64,000 bases of DNA from Prorocentrum cordatum (taxonomy: Eukaryota; Sar; Dinophyceae; Prorocentrales; Prorocentraceae): positions 549,652 through 613,651 of the forward strand of contig CAUYUJ010022526.1 in the NCBI GenBank assembly GCA_963575745.1. Direction: 5' to 3'. The number at the start of each line of letters is the position of its first letter. Position 1 is the stretch's first letter. Positions 1 to 10,330 of this stretch are shown in pieces. Under the pieces are notes generated by a model. The model made no database searches, was not told where the DNA came from, and worked only from the letters and a program-made list of their open reading frames with translations. The translations under genes were made by a program, and so were the position numbers.

Positions 1-933
1 GGCAAGATCGAAGCGGGCAGCGGGATTGTCGCCGACCATTTCGACTTGAAGACGAAGATTGACAGCGCGCAGCCTGGCTGCCCCGATCCAGCTCGAATCG
101 TTGATGACCGATCGTGGGCGGTATCATTGAGGCCTCTATTGCATGGCGCTCCTGGCCGATGGATCGCAGCCCTTCGCCCTCCGCCCTCCCCCTCGATTTT
201 GTTGAACTCCCTACCCCCCGCCATTCGCATTGTCGCGGCCGCGGCGCCCCGTGCGTCGCCCCGATGCCTCCTCGACGAGATGCCGTCGGCCGACGCCGAG
301 GGCAAAGGCGAGGACCTCTTCGGCCCCGAGGGCCTCGGCGGCGGAGAGGTCAAATCAGAGGCTAGCGTCGGCCAGGCGGCCGAGGGGCAGGACTCACGGG
401 TGAATACATGCAGGGGCTTGTCAATCAATGGGCCCATCCAGGGGCACAGCAGCAAGAACAAGTAAGCTAGCGCCAACCTTGTAATAAGTATGGGCTTGAT
501 TGTTTAATCTGTCCTCAGGCAGCCACTAGATGGCGTGAAAGCTCGTCGCAAGTTCCCGATTGTTTCGTATAGGTCGGGGGCCCCCACCCCCAGCGGGCCT
601 CTTAAAGGGATCTTGCGCCATATTGAGGGGCAGTATGGGGCTTGCTTGTGGCACATTGGAGCTCCTGGGGCCTGGCTCGGAATCGTCTCTCGCGATTAGT
701 TGACAGCGGGCTTTGATGGGCAATTTCCATTTAGCGTCCAGGCCGCTGCTGCTGTTCCGATTCCTTAGTTGTTTAAGGACGGCGCGCCCGTGGCAGCGGG
801 CGCGGCAGCGGCCTCTGGGGGCTCCAGCGGCAAGGGCGGCAAGGGCAGGGGCCGCGGCGGCCGCGGCATGAAGCGCCCCGCGGCAGCAGAGTCAGGAGTG
901 GGGCGCCGCATTCGAGAGAAGGCGGGCGCCTAA
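1..933 (+). CDS. 3' end of an unidentified gene with an RG/KRPAAA-rich tail (partial, at least one intron)
   Basis: The last exon is read as 769-933 (54 codons, TAA at 931-933). It starts after a TTAG acceptor at 765-768 and encodes a Gly/Ala/Ser stretch, a KGGKGRGRGGRG run, then MKRPAAAE and a basic end. The preceding exon ends at 461 before a GTAAGC donor at 462. In phase with it, upstream codons give a segment ending in GAQQQEQ, so the 307-bp intron is phase 0. Further upstream, frame 1 from base 1 (GKIEAGSGIVADHF...) and an acidic stretch near 280-370 look coding but their joins are not settled. The start lies outside the window. The basic KRPAAA tail resembles the one in the 5.4-8.0 kb gene and could be a nuclear-localisation or nucleic-acid-binding tail (inference). 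No family was recognised. Confidence 0.45.
462..768 (+). other. probable spliceosomal intron
   Basis: Donor GTAAGC at 462 and acceptor TTCCTTAG ending at 768. The phase is 0 on both sides. In the downstream exon's frame the acceptor contains a stop (TAG at 766-768), so translation cannot read through. Confidence 0.5.
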
Positions 934-1245
934 GGCGCTCATGGGGCAGCAGGGCCGTGCGTTGCTTTTCTTCACGCGCCTAGTTGTAGGTGTGTTTTTG
1001 TTCGGCTGTGGCCAGCGTTGGGGCCAGTGGCCTGCAGCCGAGTTCTGACGACTGGCAGTCGCTGCGACTGTCCGCGCGCGCTGGTGCGAGCACTGGGAGG
1101 CTCTGCCCCGTGCATGCTCACGCTGGAACTCGCGGTTTACGCCGCGAGTTGCGCGCTTGGTAGGAGGTTACGCCCCACCATCACGCATGAGATCTAGTTG
1201 CGTTCGCTCGATAGATAAAACATGTGTGGCTAGTGCATGTGCTCC

Positions 1246-1490
1246 AAGAGGTATCCCAATGGGTATCCCAAGGTATCCCAAGGCATGCATCCAAGAGGTA
1301 TCCCAAGGGTATCCCAAGGTATCCCAAGACAGGTACCCCGAGGTATCCCAAGGCACCTCATAAAGAGATCCCTGAGTATCCCAAGGTATCCCAACGCTGC
1401 CCGCCTGGGTATCCCAACGGGTATCCCAAGGTATCCCAACGCCTCTGCGACCAGGTATCCCAATGGGTATCCCAAGGTACCCCAACGCGT
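1246..1490 (+). repeat. degenerate tandem array of a GGTATCCCAA decamer
   Basis: GGTATCCCAA and close variants recur about 18 times, spaced mostly 10-14 bases and often doubled as GGTATCCCAANGGGTATCCC. It creates spurious reading frames in both directions. It lies in a gene-free stretch (934-3791) that otherwise holds TCC arrays and the next tandem repeat. Confidence 0.85.
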
Positions 1491-1650
1491 CTGCCCAACG
1501 AGCCCCCCCCGAGGTACACAGCTGTCCCCATCTTCCACGCGCGCATCCTGCCCACTGGCCCCCGCCCCATGGGCGAGGCCGATGATGATGAGGAGGGCGA
1601 TGAGGAGGAGGAGGGGGGGATGAGTGAGGAGGAGGGTGGAGAGGGAGGGA

Positions 1651-1728
1651 GATCCTCCTCCTCCTCCTCCTCCTCCTCCTCCTCCTCCGCCTCCCCCTCC
1701 ACCGCCTCCTCCTCCTCCTCGCCCTTCC
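1651..1728 (+). repeat. TCC/CTC trinucleotide array
   Basis: Nearly pure CTC repeats that grade into CCT-rich sequence, followed by a run of about 12 G at 1777-1788. It encodes only poly-Ser, poly-Pro or poly-Leu. Confidence 0.9.
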
Positions 1729-1856
1729 GCCCTCCCCTCCCCGCCCAGAGGACTGGCGGCCAGTCCTCTGGGCGGGGGGGGGGGGGCAGTCACTCTTTTG
1801 GAGCGCCTCTCGGAGGGGCCTCTCCAAGGAGCTCGGAGGGGCTCCAAGAGGGGCCC

Positions 1857-2326
1857 AAACCAGATAGATCAGTGATCTATTTGTTTTTTTCAGCTCTCTT
1901 GGAACCCTCTTGGACCTATCTTGGGGCTCTCAAGGGCCATCTTGGAGGCCTCTTGGGGCCGCTCTTAGGCTTCCCCGAGGAGATCGGAAGACCTCGGAGG
2001 GGCTCCAAGAGAGGCTAAAACCAGATAGATCAGTGATATATTTATTTTATTCGGCTCTCTTGGGGCCCTTTTGGACCATCGTGGGGCTCTGACGGGCCCT
2101 CTTGGAGGCCTCTTGGGGCCTCTCTTAGGCCTCTCCGAGGAGCTCGGAGGGGCTCCAAGAGGGGCCAAAACCAGACAAGTGATCCATCTGTTTTTCGTCT
2201 CTCTTGGAACCCTCTTGGACCTATCTTGGGGCTCTGAAGGGCCCTCTTGGAGGCCTCTTGGGGCCCCTCTTAGGCCTCCCCAGGGAGCTCGGAAGATCTC
2301 GGAGGGGCTCCAAGAGGGGCCAAAAG
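1857..2326 (+). repeat. three tandem copies of a ~145-160 bp unit
   Basis: Each unit begins AAACCAGA(TAGATC)AGTGAT, continues through a T-rich stretch and a run of CTCTTGG-type words (GGCTCTCTTGG, CCCTCTTGGACC, GAGGCCTCTTGGGG), and ends GGAGGGGCTCCAAGAG. The GGCTCTCTTGG landmark falls near 1892, 2053 and 2198. A partial unit precedes the array at 1808-1856. The CTCTTGG wording resembles repeat family R1 at 15.9-19.1 kb. Confidence 0.8.
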
Positions 2327-2455
2327 TCACTCCCCGCCCAAGAGGGGCCACAAGTCACTCCCCGCCCATCGGTCCAGAGTGGCTGGCCCGCCGCCGCTCG
2401 CGCGCTGGAGCGCGCGCTGGGGCAGCAGGACGCCTCCGCCTGCGCATCCAACCCG

Positions 2456-3275
2456 CCTCCTCCTCCTCCTCCTCCTCCTCCTCCTCCTCCTCCTCCTCCT
2501 CCTCCTAAGAAGGGGAGGAGCCTCCCCCCCTCCTCCCCCATGTCCCTCCTCCTCCTCCTTCCACCACCTCCACCTCCACCTCCACCTCCACCTCCTCTTT
2601 CCCCCCCCCCCCCCTCGCCTCTCCAGACGGGCCCCTATCCGAACGCGAGTTCGAGCCATTGGCGGGGCCAAGCGAACCCAATCGTAACGAGCGGAACCCA
2701 AGTCGAACCCATGGGCGGGGCCCCTCGTCCACCTCCCCCCATCCTCATCCTCGTCGTCTTCGCCTCCTCTCTGACCCTCCCCCCCCGTGATCGCCGCGCC
2801 CCCCCTGCCCCTCAAACCTCCGGCGTGCCGGAACGCCAGGCCGACGACAAGGGCAAGGGCTACTGGTCGTGACCTTGCACCAGCAGCCGCCCCCCGCTCC
2901 GCCGCCGTGTGTATATACGCAGGCACAGCAAACGTTCTCAGAGCGGAAATTCTGCCCCTCGCTGCCCTCGACCCCCCGCCTCCTCGCCCCCCGTGACTCC
3001 ACCCCCCCGCCGCCGCTTCCATGGAGGGGAGGACCTACGTCGGCTGCCCCCCCTCCCTCCAGCGCTCCTACTCCTCCTCCTCCTCCTCCTCCTCCTCCTC
3101 CTCCTCCTCCTCCTCCTCCTCCTCCTCCTCCCTCCTCCTCCTCTCCTCCTCTCCTCCTCCCTCCTCCTCCTCCTCCTCCTCCACCTCCTCCCCCCCTCCT
3201 CCTCCTCCTCCTCCTCTTCCTCCTCCTCCTCCTCCTCCTCCTCCTCCTCCTCCTCCTCCTCCTCCTCGTCTTCCT
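2456..3275 (+). repeat. CCT/TCC arrays (2456-2507, 2535-2600, 3068-3275)
   Basis: Three pyrimidine-rich trinucleotide tracts, the last about 205 bp. The DNA between them is GC-rich with no convincing coding exon. The long frames across them are low-complexity artefacts. Confidence 0.9.
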
Positions 3276-3791
3276 CTTCCTCCTGCGCTTCGGTCCTGAG
3301 AGGGCCCTGCGAGGGCCCGATATTGTTCGCCCAGGGTGCATTCTCGGTGCATTGTCGTTGGCCCCGCCCCAGGAAACGCAGAAGGCCGACGTGGGCCCGC
3401 ATCAGTAGTTTTCAATGCTACTCATTGGGGATACCATGTAAAGGATAATGAGGGAGCAAACTCTCAGTGGGGCCTGCTCAACGGCGGGTCCCTCGGGGGC
3501 CCTCCTGGGCCACTGTTTCTTGGTACCATCTTAGGACAATTCTGGGCTCCTGGGCCCCTGCTGGCCCTTGTTCCCTGGGCTCCTGCTGGCCCTCTGGTGC
3601 TCCCTCGGGGTCCTCCTGTGGCCACGTCGGGGCAATAAAAAACAGTGGGTTTCTTTGAACGGGGTGCCCCCGTGGGGCTCTACGGGCGGGGCTCAGACAA
3701 GCCCGCTGTTTTTCGTCCGTCACCATTCGGCTCGAGGCTTCTTTGCCATACGTTCTCGGCGCGGCCGCCATCCTCGGGCTGATCACCAGCC

Positions 3792-4232
3792 ATGCCGCCG
3801 AAGTATCGGCAGGAGACCAAGGCAGATTTCGCGCGGAAGTTGGCGGCCAAACTCGACGTGACGAAACATTTCGCTCACAAGTGCGTGGAGGCCTATAGTG
3901 AGGTGCTGATCGAGACAGTTCAGAAGAAGGGCTTCTCCACCATCCCGTACGTCGGGAGCGTGCGCCTCAAACTACGTAGGGCGACGACTCAGACTCACAA
4001 GTCCATGGTCGCTGTGGCATCGGGCGGCCAGGGCTTCAGGCCGCAGTTCGAGAAGTACAGGGTCGCGAAGCCCGACGTGACTTTCCAGGCCAACGTCAAG
4101 CGCACCATCGAAGTGCTCGTCGACAAGGATGAGTGGGCGGGGGATGCTGCGCCGATCCAGATGCCGCAGCTTGAGGGCGACGGAGCAAGGATGGCTCCGC
4201 GTGGTTCTGTCGTAGTCGCCCCAGCCCCGTGA
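3792..4232 (+). CDS. HU/IHF-family histone-like DNA-binding protein
   Basis: A 146-codon intron-less frame, ATG in context CAGCCATGC, TGA at 4230. The pattern fits bacterial HU. An N-terminal helical pair (about residues 8-45: KADFARKLAAKLDV, then KCVEAYSEVLIETVQKKG) is followed by a strand motif IPYVGSVRLKLR in the place of HU's GFGTFEVR. Then come an arm-like segment and RVAKPDVTFQANVKRTIEVL, which matches the closing strand and C-terminal helix of HU. A 30-residue proline/acidic tail is extra compared with the roughly 90-residue bacterial protein. Dinoflagellates are known to package DNA with HU-like proteins acquired from bacteria, so a chromatin role is the natural inference. The arm region is divergent and DNA bending cannot be judged from sequence. 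A clean coding frame amid repeats supports a functional gene. Confidence 0.68.
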   Translation: MPPKYRQETKADFARKLAAKLDVTKHFAHKCVEAYSEVLIETVQKKGFSTIPYVGSVRLKLRRATTQTHKSMVAVASGGQGFRPQFEKYRVAKPDVTFQANVKRTIEVLVDKDEWAGDAAPIQMPQLEGDGARMAPRGSVVVAPAP

Positions 4233-4247
4233 TCGAGCTCCCAAGCA

Positions 4248-4405
4248 GCTAGGCCGCTCACTCGCTAGACAGCTGCTACTCGCTAGGCCGCTGCTACTCG
4301 CTAGGCCGCTCATTCGCTAGGCCGCTCACTCTCTAGGCCGCTGGCTTTGTGGGCCGATAGGCCGCTCGCTCGCTAGAGGCCACTCTGCTCGCAGTCGCCC
4401 TAGGC
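4248..4405 (+). repeat. minisatellite of CTAGGCCGCTCACTCG-like units
   Basis: Starts 16 bp after the HU-like stop codon. CGCTAGGCCGCT recurs about seven times with 15-25 bp spacing. It would lie in the 3' untranslated region of that gene. Confidence 0.8.
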
Positions 4406-4550
4406 CGTTCGAACAGTCTGGGCATTCATCCCGTCGGCGAGGAGGCTCTGCCCCGATTGCGCCGCTCACCGCGAGACACAAAAAGATATGGCCCCCCCCT
4501 CCTGCGCGAGGGCAACTTGCTCCACGCTAGATGCGTTTGAGTTTCCTGGC

Positions 4551-4611
4551 CCGACGACGACCGACCGACCGACCGACCGACCGACCCCCGCCGACGACGA
4601 CGGCGACGAGA

Positions 4612-4647
<36 letters not shown>

Positions 4648-4712
4648 GACGAGGACGAGGACGACGACGGCCGACGATGACAGACGACGCCGACGACGAC
4701 GACAACAAGGTT
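4551..4712 (+). repeat. CGAC tetranucleotide then GAC trinucleotide array
   Basis: (CGAC)n at about 4557-4588 passes into (GAC)n to about 4705. Encodes poly-Asp, poly-Arg or poly-Thr only. Confidence 0.9.
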
Positions 4713-4738
4713 GGGCACCATGATCTCCTGTAGCAATC

Positions 4739-4741
4739 CCT

Positions 4742-4806
<65 letters not shown>

Positions 4807-4954
4807 TCCCTCTCTCTCTCTATCGCTTTGCCCCCGTCTTTCAATCCACCCCCCGTTCCATCCCCGCCTGTCCCTCTCTCCCTCCCCCCTCTCCCTACCC
4901 CATCTCTCTCTCTCTCTGTCCTTCTCTCTCGTTCTCTCTTTCTCTGTTTTTGTT

Positions 4955-4996
<42 letters not shown>

Positions 4997-5005
4997 TCTC
5001 TCGTG
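4739..5005 (+). repeat. long CT dinucleotide array with interruptions
   Basis: Two nearly pure CT blocks (about 4748-4825 and 4955-5005) are joined by a C/T-rich stretch. Confidence 0.92.
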
Positions 5006-5171
5006 TCTCTCCCCCATTGCCCCCTCGCTCCATTACTCAATAGCTCCCTCCCTGTATATGCGCGTAGTTCATGTCTAACCGTGCCCATGCATAGTTGCGT
5101 TCATGTCCAAGTGTTCCTGGCCCCCTAGTGGCCATGAAGAGGCCCATAGCATAACAGTTACATGAAAGGGC

Positions 5172-5175
<4 letters not shown>

Positions 5176-5219
<44 letters not shown>

Positions 5220-5250
5220 ACCCCCCCCCCCACCCCCCCCCACCCCCACC
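5176..5250 (+). repeat. poly-C tract of about 44 C followed by C-rich sequence
   Basis: An unbroken C run at about 5176-5219, then CCCCCA variants. Its true length is likely uncertain in any assembly. It lies about 150 bp upstream of the next gene's start codon. Confidence 0.85.
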
Positions 5251-5397
5251 ACCACACAAGACGCAAACACTGTTCACGTACTTAGACATCAAACATGTGC
5301 ATCTCTCCCTATGCGCTCCGTAGCACACCGCGGTGCTCGGGGCATTCTTGATTTGATTTCCGCGCCGAGGCAGTTGCGAGCAGGCCAGCGGTCGGCC

Positions 5398-6701
5398 ATG
5401 GCTGGCTCATGCGCTGCTGAAGTGAACCAGGTCCTGGAGCACATGCGGGTGACCGAGGCGACCTCGGGGAGCGTCGACTTGGCGACCAGTCTGACCAGAG
5501 TGGTCCAGGTCCTGTCCAGCCACCCTGGCGTGACCGTCGCGGAGGCCACCGACATACTGACGGCCATCCAGTCCTCGAGCTTCAACCTCGTGCAGCGCGC
5601 AGACTTGGCGCAGCGGGTGAACTCCAAGGTCGGAGCCCCGACGCGCTCGGGAGTGGCGAACAGGCAGGCAGCCTGCAGGCAGACGTGCGTGCACTTCTGG
5701 AACTGGATGACCGATCAGATGTGGGACATGTGGCTGTCTGCCGACACTACGTGGAATATGATATTGGATTCAATCGTCGCTCGGTGCGACGCCATGGGGC
5801 TGGTGCACCCGAGCGAGCCCACGATCAGGTCGGTGTGGTCCACGGTTGTCCTGGCTCGCTCGGGGGGCGGGGGCCACGTCATCTTCGACGGGCCTGAGGC
5901 GGTCAAGAAGAAGGCTGAGATCACCGCGGCGATCGCCACCATGCGCGGGAGGGGCGCGCTGCGCCACTACGGCCTGGTGAAGCTCTACCCCCAGAGCCCG
6001 CTCGACTTGCAGCTGGGAGGCGCTGAGGGCGCCGAGGTGTTCCAGATCGCGTACCCCCATGGCACCGCCCCAGTGCCCCCCCGCATCCACGCGAGCAAGA
6101 TCCAGATGCTCTGCGACCGCCTGCCGTGCCGCTCGAGCCACACGTCCGTCGCCAGGGGCGTTCGCGACATGAGGGCCCGCACTGGCGACTTCGGGAGGTT
6201 CCGCGACGAGATGGCGGCGGAGCGCCGCGACGGGGCGCAGTGGCGCCACCTTGGCGACCCCTTCGTGCCAGGGCTGCAGATCTTCGACCGCCCGCAGCCG
6301 CCTCCGCAGCATGGTCATCACTACGGTCACCACCGCCTGCCTCTGCCGCCCGCGCACGGCGCCGCCGACGGGTTCTTGGCCTTGCCGCCGCCGCTTGACG
6401 CGGGGGCGGGCGCGGGTGGGGCGCAGCCTGACGCCCTGGTCGCCGCGGGCGGCGGCGGCGGCGGCCCGCGTGGAGGCGTGCCTGCTCTTGGAGTCGACGA
6501 GATGGCGGCGAGGTCAGCCGCGTGGAAACCACCCCCACCCCCATGGGCCCTGAGCAGATGTGCCACGCCCGCCCCTACATTGAGCGAGGGGTCGAGCTCG
6601 TGAACGGGCCCTCCTCCGAGGATGGGGGGTGGCGGGGGGGCCTCGCGCCGCCCCCAGAGTGCCCCGAGGTTTCCGTTGAGCGTCATGCTGCGATTTTGTG
6701 G

Positions 6702-6738
<37 letters not shown>

Positions 6739-8025
6739 TCGTCGTCGTCGTCGTCGTCGTAGTAGTCGTAGTCGCAGTCGCAGTCGCAGTCGCCCGCCGC
6801 CGTCCACCGTCGAAGGCTTTTGCGGGTTTCTCGGGCCCTCCCCCTTCGCAAGCCCGCCCATTTGTGTTCTGCGCCCGTGCCGAGGTGCCAGCAGATCCCC
6901 AAGAACGGCAAGGACATCCGCAAGGGCGCGGCCGACGAGGAGGAGGACGGCGACGACGCCGACTACATGGAGGGGGAGGGCGGCGGCACGCCCCGACCCG
7001 CGAAGGCGGCACCAACGCCGAAGTCTGGCAAGAAGGCCAAGGCGAAGGCGAAGGCGACGGCGAAGGCCGTGGGCACAGTCATCAAGCGCCCCGCGGCTGC
7101 ACCAACGAAGGTGGTGAGCTCGAGCCTGGTCTACCCTGGGGTCCCCACTGCAGCAGTGGCCCCAATCGAGTACCGCAACTTCATGATGCTGCGCCTGTCG
7201 GCGGCCCCCGTCGCCCCACTTATGAGTCTGGGTGCCATTGTGGGGCGCTCAGTGTGCAGGGCCCCGAGAGAGCCCTGGAGGGTTCGCACCCCAGCAAGCG
7301 TTCCAATACGTGGCTGGCGGTTGCCTCTAAACGGTTCTCGTTGGACAGTTGTTCGGGCAACCTACGGTGCATTCTCGGGGTCGCATTGGGGAGATATTGG
7401 TGCAATCGCGGGCTGACTCCAAACGTGTGTTAAAGCTCCGCGTGGGGTTCCGAGATTCGGCAGTCGCTGGGGTTCCCGCGGGCTCTGGGTGGGTCCCCAC
7501 CCCCAGGAGGGGCCCGATCGAGCTCCAGGATTACCCGTGTGATCACCCTCCCTCCCACCCACCCACCCACCCACCCTCCTGGAGCGCGGGCAACACATTC
7601 AATGTCGTTGCTGGTGACGTTTAGTTATTGTTCGGATGCGGGTGGGGGTTGCGGAATCCGCCGCGGGGCCAGATTCGACCCCCCGCGGGGGTCTCTCGCG
7701 GTCGGACCTTGAACCCCGAGAGGGGCCCGACTGGGCTCCGATGGGCCCCTTGCCCCGCCACCAACTGAATGTGGTTGCGGGTGCTACGGGGCGCGGTGCG
7801 GGGGAGGGGCCGTCTTGGCCCGACCTCGCGCTGGGGGTCTACAATCAGCGCGCTCGCCGCCTCGATTATATCGGGCTGCGGTTCTACACGAGCATGTCGA
7901 AAGGGGCGCGGCGGGCGCTTCGCAAGGGCGAAGTCGTAGACAAGGCTTTCAGCTGGCTGCGCACCCCCGAGCTGTCCTGGGCAAATCTGGTCAAGCACGT
8001 CCAGAAAGGCCAGAAAAGCAAGTAA
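5398..8025 (+). CDS. multi-exon gene of unknown function (dinoflagellate-type protein)
   Basis: The first long exon runs from ATG 5398 (an upstream in-frame ATG at 5311 is less likely) toward about 6510. It encodes helical, well-mixed sequence (e.g. VNQVLEHMRV, CVHFWNWMTDQMWDMW, SEPTIRSVWSTVVLA), then a His/Pro/Gly-rich tail. An exon 6892-7110 is clear: an AG acceptor precedes it, GTGGTG follows it, and it is phase 0 at both ends. It encodes an acidic patch, a Lys/Ala-rich stretch (KSGKKAKAKAKA) and IKRPAAAPTK. A final exon 7849-8025, after an AG at 7847-7848 and also phase 0, encodes RARRLDYIGLRFYTSMSKG... and ends GQKSK with TAA at 8023. That TAA overlaps a perfect GTAAGT donor, so the gene could instead continue. 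A short exon near 7150-7215 is possible. The GTC array at 6698-6790 falls in an intron. No enzyme motif was recognised; the basic middle suggests a nuclear protein (inference). Confidence 0.55.
6698..6790 (+). repeat. GTC trinucleotide array (intronic)
   Basis: (GTC)n with GTA and GCA variants between the first exon and the 6892 exon. The long frames through it are artefacts. Confidence 0.9.
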
Positions 8026-8257
8026 GTTAGGTTTGGCCCTTGCGTCGCGGCATCGTTGGCCGTGCAGTTCTTTAGTTTTGTTGTGTGCGCGAAGTGCAGT
8101 CTCTCACACGTGGCTCGTATGTGTTCGGTCGAAGGGGGTCCTGACATGAACGAGTCCGCGGCTCGAAGCGGCTCAGCCCACTGCACGCTGCGGCTCGCCC
8201 AGCGCACGATCCCACGATAGATCTCGTATCCAATGCAGCGCTTGCAAACCACGTCCT

Positions 8258-9400
8258 CCTCCCCCCCCTCCTCCTCCTCCGCCGTGCCGTGCCGCAAAGG
8301 CGCGCCCTCCTCGCCACTCCCCCCCCCCTCCGCCTCGCCTTCCGTCGTGCCGTGCCGTGCCGCGACTGGGCGCGCCCTCCTGCCGTTCCTCCTCCCAGGA
8401 GGAGGGGGAGGAGGAGGAGGAGGAGGAGGAGGAGGAGGAGGAGGAGGATTAGGAGGAGGAGGAGGAGGATGAGGAGGAGGAGGAGGAGGGGGAGGAGGGT
8501 GGGCGAGGAGGAGGAGGAGGACGAGGATGAGGCGGGGGTGCAGGGTGGGCGAAGGAGTAGGAGGAGGAGGGAGGAACGAGGATAAACGAGGATGACGAGC
8601 AAGACGAAAACCAAGAGGAACGAGGACGAGGGCGAGACGAGGGAATGAGGAGGAAGAGGAGGAGTGTGAAAAAGGATGAAGGGTAGAGGATGAGGATGTA
8701 GGAGGAGAGGAGGCGGGGGCGGGAGGAGGAGGAGGGAGGTAAGGAGGAGGGAAAGAGGGGGGGTGAAAATATTGAGAAAGGAGTAGGATGAGGAGGAGGA
8801 GGATGGGGAAGGGGAGGAGAAAAAATGAGGAGGAGGCGGATGAGGGGGAGGGGGAAGGATGAGGAATATGAGGAGGAGAGCGAGGGGGATGAAGGGAACT
8901 GGAGGAGGAGGGGGATGGGGGGGGGAGGGGGGAGAAATGGTGGCCCAAAAGGGTCCAAGTCCAACCCGTGGGCAGGGCCCGCCAAACCCAAGCCCAACGA
9001 GCGGGCGAAACCCAGGTCCAGACCATGGGTGGGGTCCCTGGTCGTCGTCGTCATCGCCCTCCTCGTCGTCCTCCTCCTATTGCTGCTCGTCCCTCCTGCC
9101 CCCCCTTCCCCCTCGAGACTCTCACCTTCTTCACCTCCACCTCCGCCCCCGCCTCTCCCTCCTCCTCCTCCTCCTCCTCCTCCTCCTCCTCCTCCTCCTC
9201 CCCTCCTCCTCCTCATCATCCATCAATCATCATTCATCATCACATCATCATCATTCTCCTCCTCCTCCACTCCTCCCTCCTCCCTCCTCCTCCTCCTCCT
9301 CCTCCCCTCCCCCTTCACCTCCCCGCCCCCCCTCCTCCTCCTCCTCCTCCTCCTCCTCCTCCTCCTCCTCCTCCTCCTCCTGGCTCCTCCTCGCCCCCGT
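8258..9400 (+). repeat. GGA-rich region (8395-8930) and CCT-rich region (9110-9385) of opposite strand bias
   Basis: Purine-rich (GGA)n for about 500 bp and, 200 bp on, pyrimidine-rich (CCT)n for about 280 bp, with a CATCAT stretch at 9215-9260. The two blocks are roughly complementary and could fold back. No coding exon was seen in 8026-9595. Confidence 0.85.
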
Positions 9401-9594
9401 CGCCAGCCCCTGCTGCATCCTTGGAGTAGGCGGCCAGACCGACCACGGGGAGAGGGAGTAGGCAGCAGGATGACGGGGAGGCAGCAGGAGGACGCAGCTG
9501 GAGGGCGGGGTGGAGGCAGTAGGGAAGGCAGCAGGAGGAGGGGGTGGGCGAGAAGGGAAGACAATGACGAAGGGAGGATGGGGGAGGGCGACCG

Positions 9595-10330
9595 AGTAAG
9601 CAGACTAATATATGATAATGTAGATGGGAGGTGGAGCGAGGTAACATATTCAAATGCTTTACGCCATTCCGACGACCCCCGACAGGACTGGACGCTGGCG
9701 ACGATCGTGGAAGTTATCTAGTGACCGTCGGACCAACCTGCCATGGTGCCTGGCCTGTGGGTCAGGAGCCTCGTGGATGAAAATGAGGGTCTCTTTGGAG
9801 AACCACATCAACAAGCATAGATCGGAGTAGGACAGGGTATAACGCAGCGCAGCAGAGATGGCTATAGTATGCTTCAATCTTGAGCGAACGCAGATACAGC
9901 ATAACGCCTTCAGGGATCCGACTCAGGCATTGTGGGGGTCCGCCGAATATGAGCAGGCGAATTCTTTAATATCCCATAACTTTTCCTAACTTTTCGTAAC
10001 TTTTCGTAACTTTTCTTATTTTTCCATATCTCGCCGTAACTTTTTGTAGTGTTTCGTGGCGTTTCGGTGCGATTGAGTCAATTCTGCTATCGCGTTATAA
10101 CTGTAATACAATGCGTTTATATTTTTTGTCACGCAGACCCTAAAACGTTATATTCCCAATTATACAGCACCCATCGACGTCTATCTTTTTATAAAAATCC
10201 CGAACATTATAATATATTAAGATCGCGATGTGGCGATTATATGCTGACCTGTGCCAGATATAAGGCGGCATCGGCAACATGCAATCTCATTTGCAACGCT
10301 TTGTAAGGCCCGCAACCCGAGAATGCATGA
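9595..10330. other. AT-rich island in GC-rich surroundings
   Basis: Base composition shifts abruptly to AT-rich. TAACTTTTCG is repeated four to five times at 9975-10050, and ATAATATATTAAG-type words occur near 10210. There is no open frame above 90 codons and no tRNA or rRNA signature that I recognise. It may be an insertion of different origin, such as an organellar fragment or an old element. Confidence 0.5.

Noticed and set aside
1168-3448. Many long frames on both strands in the first 3.5 kb
   Set aside because: They run through TCC, GGA and decamer repeats and encode poly-Ser, Pro, Leu, Arg or Glu; both strands are equally open.
4426-5088. 220-codon reverse frame with Arg-Glu repeats
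   Set aside because: Translation of the CT and GAC arrays.
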